The notes below the pieces were generated by a model, which was not told where the DNA came from, made no database searches, and worked only from the letters and a program-made list of their open reading frames with translations. From the IMG/VR virus record IMGVR_UViG_3300037068_000062, positions 1-41,091 of that record: a stretch of 41,091 bases of DNA; one strand, given 5' to 3'. This DNA is from a virus. This document shows positions 19,382-24,765 of this stretch, piece after piece. Made by a program: the position numbers and the translations under genes. How positions within the stretch are numbered: the first letter of the stretch is position 1; each line of letters begins with the position of its first letter.

Positions 19382-19409
19382 AAAAAAGGCGCAGCCGATA
19401 GCCGCGCCT
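19382..19409 (-). terminator. Intrinsic terminator on minus strand
   Basis: Reading the minus strand, AGGCGC (19409-19404) pairs with GCGCCT (19392-19387), followed by a run of Ts (19387-19382). It ends the late fibre operon after the PEP-CTERM gene, so the lysis genes need read-through or their own promoter. Confidence 0.7.
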
Positions 19410-19434
19410 CGCGCAAATGTGTAAAAAGTGGCCC

Positions 19435-20109
19435 TTAGGCCGCCGCGCCACCACCGATCCGGTTGCGCCCCTGATACCAGAACCCGTACGCGATCAGCAG
19501 TGCCCCGAAGATTGCCAACGTGCCGGCCTCGGGAACCGGCGTCTCTATAGCGGCCCCCAGCGAAGACAGCAGCACTGTGTTGTTGCCGCTGCACTGACCG
19601 GCGAGGAACGCCGTGTCGCAATTCGCCCCCGTAAAGTCGAGGTACTGGTAGCCCGATATGTCGATCGCGGTTTGCGCATCGGTAAAGCCGGCCGCAACCT
19701 CGTTGGTGCAGATCGCGCCCGATACGTTACACAAAAACGCTTGCCAGATGTCGGGGCCGGCTGTGCTGTTGCCGGCGATCAGCGCATCTATCCTATTTAC
19801 GTCGTGCAGCCCACTGAGGTCGAGCTGGACAAACGATCCGTCGGTAATCTCGCCATCCGCGAACCGTGAGTTCGTTAGACCCACCCCCTGCTCGTCGGGG
19901 CCGGCTGATTTGCCGAAGAGGTCCGGGTTGCCTGGGCCAAAGGCCATCGCAGTGATCGAGCCACCGTCGGGCGTGCTCGAATAGGTGTGTGAGGGGCCGA
20001 GGTCGCCAGTCGGATTTGAGAAGTCCCACAGCGCGTAGCTGCCGGCATAGGCCGGCAGTGCGAGCGCAAGCGCGACTGCAGCCGCACTTATTAACAGCCC
20101 TGTTTTCAT
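19435..20109 (-). CDS. Exported PEP-CTERM-like protein
   Basis: This 224-aa protein starts at the ATG at 20109 behind GGAGAT. A Sec signal (MKTGLLISAAAVALALALPA, cleavage near AYA-G) is followed by a beta-rich, Gly/Asn/Asp-rich domain with four Cys that resembles PEP-CTERM surface proteins. Residues 192 to the end have the tripartite signal: VPEAG, a hydrophobic span (TLAIFGALLIAYGFW) and a basic stop (YQGRNRIGG). Such tails are recognised by exosortase (EpsH/XrtA) in Gram-negative bacteria that make exopolysaccharide. The match to PEP is slightly off-consensus (PEAG). A host exosortase would be needed. Confidence 0.75.
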   Translation of the reverse strand: MKTGLLISAAAVALALALPAYAGSYALWDFSNPTGDLGPSHTYSSTPDGGSITAMAFGPGNPDLFGKSAGPDEQGVGLTNSRFADGEITDGSFVQLDLSGLHDVNRIDALIAGNSTAGPDIWQAFLCNVSGAICTNEVAAGFTDAQTAIDISGYQYLDFTGANCDTAFLAGQCSGNNTVLLSSLGAAIETPVPEAGTLAIFGALLIAYGFWYQGRNRIGGGAAA

Positions 20110-20215
20110 TAAGTTATCTCCGTTTGCGCGCCATGCCACCCATGACGCGGCCCTACGATAACCTCAAATAGCCAGCTAGGGCGAGCTGTTATTTTCCGGT
20201 TTTTCGCGCGCCCCC
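20110..20215. other. Short gap between PEP-CTERM and collagen-like genes
   Basis: No gene is visible. On the minus strand CAGC/GCTG can pair (about 20172-20188), without a clear T-run. The upstream gene's ribosome binding site lies at its left end. Confidence 0.4.
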
Positions 20216-21136
20216 TTACGGAACCACGTCTACGTTGTAGTTTGCGTCTGCCTGATTGACCTGAATGATGGCCATCGATCCGGGCTGAAGTGGGATGGTT
20301 ATGATTCCAGCTCCTACGATCGCCCCCGGCATTGACGCCATAGGCTTAGATGAGCCAGGCACCACCACCTGGATGGCGCTGCCGCCGGTTGGGTTGTAAT
20401 TGCGAATGCCTATCGCTTGGTTGCCCGTTAGTACGCCAGCTGGCGCGGTCACGGTTCCTGACCCGGTAAGGGGAATGATCGTCTGGGCATCAGATGCTTT
20501 GATCGTATAGCTGCCAGTGTGCGGTGCGACAGTGGGGACCATATACATAGGCCCCGTGGGGCCTGGGGCACCTGGGGCGCCGGCAGGCCCTGTGGCACCG
20601 GCAGGCCCAGCGGGACCCGTAGGTCCCGTTGCGCCGATGGGACCAGCAGGCCCGGCGGGGCCTGGCGTGCCGCCGCCGCCGCCGTCTGGCGGGCCGCCGC
20701 CGCCGCCGCCACCAATAACCGGCTTCAGCGCGGCGATAGCGTTGTCCCGAGTGCAGGCAAGTCCGCCAGGGCCAATCGCAGTGCATGTACTGATGACGAC
20801 CGTAGCCGCTATGCCGTCGTAGAGGACTGGTCCGACGTAGAGATTGCGATCTAGCGCCAACGACCCACCGTAACCGTCGTTGGTGAAATCAACCTTTAGC
20901 GCATGCGTTAAATCATCCGCGATCGTTGCCGTATAGTGCTGCCACGCACCACTCGAATGGAGTTTCTTTACGGTGACATTGGTCGCGGCGGCGCCGTCGA
21001 GCGATATCGCCGCGTTTGCGTCACCCTGATAGGCGTCTTCCGACAGGGAGACATCGAGGGTGTGGGTAGCCGCTTGAGCGTGGACACAAAGGCCCGCAGC
21101 GATGACAGCGCAGGCTGATGCTATTTTGAGTCTCAT
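20216..21136 (-). CDS. Exported fibre protein: xylan-binding-type CBM plus collagen repeats
   Basis: This 306-aa protein starts at the ATG at 21136 with a Sec signal (MRLKIASACAVIAAGLCVHA). Residues about 28-105 resemble the calcium-dependent xylan-binding CBM group (SEDAYQGDANAAISLDG, then NDGYGGSLALDRNLYVG). A Gly-rich linker leads to a collagen-like Gly-X-Y tract (GPAGPAGPIGATGPTGPAG... about 40 residues). The C-terminal beta-rich domain resembles small phage fibre tips. It would bind a glycan at the cell surface or on the virion. The combination of signal peptide, CBM and collagen is unusual. Confidence 0.75.
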   Translation of the reverse strand: MRLKIASACAVIAAGLCVHAQAATHTLDVSLSEDAYQGDANAAISLDGAAATNVTVKKLHSSGAWQHYTATIADDLTHALKVDFTNDGYGGSLALDRNLYVGPVLYDGIAATVVISTCTAIGPGGLACTRDNAIAALKPVIGGGGGGGPPDGGGGGTPGPAGPAGPIGATGPTGPAGPAGATGPAGAPGAPGPTGPMYMVPTVAPHTGSYTIKASDAQTIIPLTGSGTVTAPAGVLTGNQAIGIRNYNPTGGSAIQVVVPGSSKPMASMPGAIVGAGIITIPLQPGSMAIIQVNQADANYNVDVVP

Positions 21137-21156
21137 GAGTCCACCCATCTAGCGAA

Positions 21157-22239
21157 TTAGCCCACCACGGAACTGAAGAGTGAAGCCAGCATCACGGCTT
21201 TTGGCGTGCCCAATCCCGTGCAGGCATCGGGGCCGCTTCGTGCGCTGAACGCGCCATTGTCGCCCGAAATGATGTCGTTAAAGGCCGCCGGATTCTGCCA
21301 CAGCTTCGGCGAGACGAACCCGAGCTTGCGTCCAAACCCCGCGAAGAGGCCAGCGTAGAGCGGCGCTACCGCGCTGGTGCCGCCGACAACGATGTCCTGG
21401 CCCTGATAGATAATGTGATACCCGGTCGTGGGGTCAGCATTCGCGGCGACGTCGGGAACCATCCGCATGGGGCGACCCTGACCAAGCGGCGCCGTTGTCT
21501 GCCATGATGGGCGCGGGAAGTGCATCGAATAGCCACCGCCGGTCCCCTTCCACACTGTCTCAGGGTTCGACGGCATGGACATGTGTGGTCGGTTTGTGCC
21601 GCCACACCCGACTACGTAGGGGCACGAAGCGGGCGCGTCCACATTCGCGGCGCCCGCCCCGCCATCCGCAGAGCTATTGTCGCCCGATGCCGCGAAAGTC
21701 GGCATCCCTATCGACAACACAGCGACGGACGCCGTGTTATTCATTTGATCGAGCGCCGCGCTCCCCCACATGGCCTCGTCAGCGCCCCAACTGATCGAGC
21801 AGACATCGCAGCCGTCAGACGCGGCTTTGGCGACGGCGCGCGCTATGCCAAGAGCGTCGTTGTTCGCCCAGTACATTCGGATGATAGCCGCCTTGCCGGT
21901 CGCCATCGCGTAGGCCGCTCCGGCCAGCTGTATGTCTAGCGCCACCTCGATATCGGCGTCGTTGCCGGGGTTGTTGCCGGCCCCCGGATCAACCGAGACA
22001 TCAACGATCGTCGGGATCGGCAGCGGATTATGACTATTTCCGTACTTGAAAAACTGGTTCACGTCCGCCTGCATCCACCCGCCGCCCAGCTCGACGATCC
22101 CGATAACGCCGCCGCCCGGCAGATTGCGCGGCCAGCCGTAGGACAGGCAGAGGTGAACCACCCACCAAGGGATATCGTTGGTCGCCCAGATAGCACGCTG
22201 AGCGCCTGGCGGCCGAAGCTTGAAGTATGGCTTGAACAT
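21157..22239 (-). CDS. Sedolisin (S53) serine-carboxyl peptidase without propeptide
   Basis: This 360-aa protein carries the complete sedolisin signature: Glu98 and Asp102 (DIEVALDIQLA), oxyanion Asp187 (FAASGDNSS) and nucleophile Ser289 (GGTSAVAPLYAG). The calcium-site region FNDIISGDNGAFSA, with GPDACTGLGTP, closes the domain. These proteases are acid peptidases normally made as secreted zymogens with a propeptide of about 180 residues. Here both the propeptide and any signal peptide are absent. The ATG at 22239 overlaps the glycosyltransferase stop (TGATG). A virion-borne or intracellular protease is suggested (inference). Confidence in the family is high. Confidence 0.9.
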   Translation of the reverse strand: MFKPYFKLRPPGAQRAIWATNDIPWWVVHLCLSYGWPRNLPGGGVIGIVELGGGWMQADVNQFFKYGNSHNPLPIPTIVDVSVDPGAGNNPGNDADIEVALDIQLAGAAYAMATGKAAIIRMYWANNDALGIARAVAKAASDGCDVCSISWGADEAMWGSAALDQMNNTASVAVLSIGMPTFAASGDNSSADGGAGAANVDAPASCPYVVGCGGTNRPHMSMPSNPETVWKGTGGGYSMHFPRPSWQTTAPLGQGRPMRMVPDVAANADPTTGYHIIYQGQDIVVGGTSAVAPLYAGLFAGFGRKLGFVSPKLWQNPAAFNDIISGDNGAFSARSGPDACTGLGTPKAVMLASLFSSVVG

Positions 22240-23393
22240 CAGTGATTGTCCTTCCAGGCGCGCCACAGCTCTTCTCGCGTATCGGTGGTGTCTTCATCTC
22301 GGGACATTGCTATACGCCGCGACTCGTCGCGGAGCTTCACGTAGGCCTCGCTACCGTCGTCATGCAGTTGATAGATACCCTGATAATCACGCTTTAGGTG
22401 ACGTTGAGGATCAAATCCGAATTGGGCTAGCAAAAGATGCTTCTGGTTGTAGCCACGGTCCCACTTTCTCCCATGAAAGTTGTGGAATACGCTACCTGTG
22501 ACGACGCCAACGTTACGCCTAACGTGTTTTTGGCATAGCTCGCGCCAGTTCCTAACCATGGCCTGATAATTCGGATGGAGATCGCCCCGCATCATCTGAT
22601 CGTCGCGTGGGTTCTCCATTAAGGCGTGCGCCATATGCCAGTCCCCACCACCCCAAATCGCGAAGTCCAGCAACCCGCCGACGCTATCCCACGCTTCCCT
22701 TGTGCCGGCCCACGCCAGCCCTGGCCACAATCGGGGCGGCCCAGGCTCTTGGTAGACGACGCCTTTGGGCTTTAGCGCAATATTGATCGTCTGTAATTGA
22801 GCGGTTTCCTGATCGCTCGTTGTCGTGACTGTCCCAGTAACATCAAAGGTCTGCGCGGCAGAGTGGTGATGGACGAACCCCACCCCATCGGCGTGCGGGT
22901 AGTCTTGTGGCATTACCTCGTAGTTCGGCGATAGGTCGCGCGCGTGCGAAAACATCTGCACGAATGAGTAGTGCTGGAGCTTCTGGATCGTCTCGCCGAC
23001 CCAGTTGGGTCGCACGAACGTCACATCGCTGTCGAGCCAGGCCATCTGCTGCCAGTCGTAGGGCAGCGTCATGCCGGCCGCGACGTTGACCATGTTCTCC
23101 TTGATCCACAGCTCGCTCCGGGTGCGCAGCGGAATGTAGCGGTGCCGGAATTTTGGATCGCTGCCGATGATGCCGCAATTGGCCGGCGTACCATCGAGGC
23201 CGCTATCGGCGAACACGAATTCGCGGCGATTAAAGGCCGCCTCGACCAAGATCACGACCGCGCCGGATTCGACAAAATGCTTTATCGCTCGCGTGGTGTG
23301 CTTGTAGCGGCTCGTCCAGCGCCAGGGGTTATAGACTGGAACGATTACGTAAAGCGGCTCCCTGACTACATCTCGGTTAATAAGGACTGTCAC
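22239..23393 (-). CDS. Glycosyltransferase, GT-A fold type
   Basis: This 384-aa protein starts from the GTG at 23393, which lies one base after the preceding small ORF's stop; a GTG at 23432 would add 13 residues. It opens with PLYVIVPVYNPWRW, the first strand and nucleotide-binding loop of GT-A enzymes, and has AWLDSDVTFVRPNW with a DxD metal motif (residues 121-123). GGGDWHMAHALM near residue 265 is a typical acceptor-site ED/DW-like region. It would transfer sugar from a nucleotide donor, to host surface glycan, phage DNA or a virion protein. Coupling to the sedolisin suggests joint function. Confidence 0.8.
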   Translation of the reverse strand: MTVLINRDVVREPLYVIVPVYNPWRWTSRYKHTTRAIKHFVESGAVVILVEAAFNRREFVFADSGLDGTPANCGIIGSDPKFRHRYIPLRTRSELWIKENMVNVAAGMTLPYDWQQMAWLDSDVTFVRPNWVGETIQKLQHYSFVQMFSHARDLSPNYEVMPQDYPHADGVGFVHHHSAAQTFDVTGTVTTTSDQETAQLQTINIALKPKGVVYQEPGPPRLWPGLAWAGTREAWDSVGGLLDFAIWGGGDWHMAHALMENPRDDQMMRGDLHPNYQAMVRNWRELCQKHVRRNVGVVTGSVFHNFHGRKWDRGYNQKHLLLAQFGFDPQRHLKRDYQGIYQLHDDGSEAYVKLRDESRRIAMSRDEDTTDTREELWRAWKDNH

Positions 23394-23394
23394 A

Positions 23395-23487
23395 TTATGG
23401 ACCCCACCCAGTCGGCTTGGTGGCCCAGACACAGGACATCATCCGGGGGGGCGAGGCCCCGCCGAACCGGGTGAGGTTGGGTTTCAT
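23395..23487 (-). CDS. Candidate 30-aa peptide before the glycosyltransferase
   Basis: The minus-strand ATG at 23487 to TAA at 23397-23395 encodes MKPNLTRFGGASPPRMMSCV and ten more residues. The stop lies one base before the glycosyltransferase GTG, so it may act as a translational lead-in. A GGGACGGAT stretch precedes the ATG. Protein function is doubtful. Confidence 0.35.
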   Translation of the reverse strand: MKPNLTRFGGASPPRMMSCVWATKPTGWGP

Positions 23488-23502
23488 TTTATCCGTCCCG
23501 TT

Positions 23503-23619
23503 CTACGCCCGCCACCACGCCGAGCGGAAATTGTTAACCACCTTATAGGCCGAGCGCGGGACGAGCGCACTAGATTTAGCGTGGGGCGAGGTCGCCCCAT
23601 ATCGTGGCGCGCTTGACAA
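23503..23619 (-). CDS. Candidate 38-aa small ORF overlapping 23576-23704
   Basis: In the frame shifted relative to the 42-aa gene, a TTG at 23619 opens a product ending KSSALVPRSAYKVVNNFRSA plus WWRA. The amino acid composition is strikingly protein-like, more so than the competing frame, but there is no convincing ribosome binding site. It could be expressed by reinitiation, by frameshifting from the 42-aa gene, or not at all. Confidence 0.3.
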   Translation of the reverse strand: MSSAPRYGATSPHAKSSALVPRSAYKVVNNFRSAWWRA

Positions 23620-23704
23620 CGCTCAGGATTTCGTCCGCCAAGGCGCGGCTGACGGGTTTGGGCGGCGTTGCGGGCTTGCGGATCGGCTTGGGTTTGGTCG
23701 TCAT
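23576..23704 (-). CDS. 42-aa Lys/Pro-rich small protein
   Basis: The ATG at 23704 is preceded by AAGGAG at an ideal spacing, the strongest evidence. The product begins MTTKPKPIRKPATPPKPVSR, with a basic Lys-Pro repeat N-terminus, then a short helix (ALADEILSVVKRATIW) and ends GDLAPR. Likely a small nucleic-acid- or membrane-associated protein; no family known. The region 23705-23778 has no gene. Confidence 0.5.
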   Translation of the reverse strand: MTTKPKPIRKPATPPKPVSRALADEILSVVKRATIWGDLAPR

Positions 23705-23778
23705 CTGGGACTCCTTCGTTTGGAACCCCAGCACGATACGGCGAATCGGCTGCGCCGACTGTGAGCGAGATCACACAC

Positions 23779-24240
23779 TCAGCCGCCGCTGTTCTCGCGC
23801 GCGTCGCCGTGACCAGCTCGCTCGGCCAATATAATTTCCAGCTCGGCCAGCCCGGCGCTGGCAACCCGGATGGCATCCACCGCCTCGCCGCTCGGCTTAA
23901 CCCCAGCCTTATGCTTCAGTTCCATAACCTCTTTGAGCAGCAGTAAATTGATCTTTGCGAGATCGCGCTTACCGCGAATCTCCTGCGTTAGGTTGCTGTT
24001 GACGAGGGTGTGGATCGTGTCGAGCTTGTCGTTTGTTGCCTGGCCGGCAACGGCGACTTTTGCATTGTCGGCATACAATCTCAGCGCCACAATGTCCTGG
24101 CGCTCCCAGTCAAGATGCATCCGCTTTACGAGGCGACGATCCTGCGCCCAAGACGATATTATGTTCATAATCGCCGCGGCAGTGACCGATGCGGCAAAGA
24201 CAAGGGTGCTGACGAGGAGTGGATTTTGGATGATGTCCAC
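23779..24240 (-). CDS. Membrane-anchored coiled-coil protein
   Basis: GTG start at 24240, directly after the preceding stop. An N-terminal membrane span (NPLLVSTLVFAASVTAAAIM) is followed by a basic region and long helical segments (KLDTIHTLVNSNLTQEIRGK; LLLLKEVMELKHKAG). The HTLVNS motif is frequent in small phage membrane proteins of late operons. Topology with a short outside N-terminus and a long cytoplasmic or periplasmic helix is possible. An i-spanin-like role can be imagined but is not shown. Confidence 0.65.
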   Translation of the reverse strand: MDIIQNPLLVSTLVFAASVTAAAIMNIISSWAQDRRLVKRMHLDWERQDIVALRLYADNAKVAVAGQATNDKLDTIHTLVNSNLTQEIRGKRDLAKINLLLLKEVMELKHKAGVKPSGEAVDAIRVASAGLAELEIILAERAGHGDARENSGG

Positions 24241-24423
24241 TTATCGCCCGAAATGGATGCCGTGAACCCCGCCCAAAAGCCAGACGATCAGGAACACGAC
24301 GAGGATCAGCACAACGACGCCGCCGAGCCCGTAGCCGGGGCCGCCGCCGTACCAGCCCGCGTGATACCCCCAGCCGCCACCCAGCAGCAGCACGATCAAC
24401 AGGACGATCAGCAGCAGTTCCAT
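24241..24423 (-). CDS. 60-aa two-span membrane peptide (DUF3309-like)
   Basis: ATG start at 24423. The sequence is two hydrophobic segments (ELLLIVLLIVLLLGGGWG and GVVVLILVVFLIVWLLGG) joined by a Gly/Tyr-rich loop. This layout recalls DUF3309 and similar tiny bacterial membrane proteins. In a phage late operon it might be a holin or antiholin. Evidence is topology only. Confidence 0.6.
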   Translation of the reverse strand: MELLLIVLLIVLLLGGGWGYHAGWYGGGPGYGLGGVVVLILVVFLIVWLLGGVHGIHFGR

Positions 24424-24435
24424 TCGGCTACTCCC

Positions 24436-24699
24436 TTATTTCCGTGCCGGATAGCCGGCCCTGTACTCGCCCAAGCCCGCCGCTTCGGGCTCGGCGGGGC
24501 GGCTCAGCCACTCGTCCTCTTGCTTGCGAATCTCCGCGAGACGCTTGCCGACGTCGCTAAGATCGTCGCCGATAAAGAGTGGCTTTGCCCTTATGGCCCC
24601 TGGCCGTTTCGGGCAGTCAGCCTCGCTATTGCCGGAATCCCGCGCCACCGAGCAACAGAGGCAGGATACTGGCTGCGCACTCGACCACTCATGCCGCAC
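24436..24699 (-). CDS. Unknown 87-aa protein with strong ribosome binding site
   Basis: The GTG at 24699 lies six bases after AGGAGG (24710-24705), the best Shine-Dalgarno sequence in the window. The N-terminus has a Cys cluster (PVSCLCCSVARDSGNSEADC). The C-terminal half is charged and helical (VGKRLAEIRKQEDEWLSR), ending in EYRAGYPARK. No known domain; Cys residues could bind metal. It follows a 50-bp gap after the 24766 gene that may hold a minus-strand promoter. Confidence 0.55.
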   Translation of the reverse strand: MRHEWSSAQPVSCLCCSVARDSGNSEADCPKRPGAIRAKPLFIGDDLSDVGKRLAEIRKQEDEWLSRPAEPEAAGLGEYRAGYPARK

Positions 24700-24765
24700 G
24701 GCACACCTCCTAAATAGTTGATGTGCATTAGCATATTTTTGCGCTTGACAACAGCTCGGGCGGAG

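Noticed and set aside
20517-20854. Plus-strand Pro/Gly-rich ORFs opposite the collagen tract
   Set aside because: They are mirror readings of the Gly-X-Y repeat DNA with no start signals.
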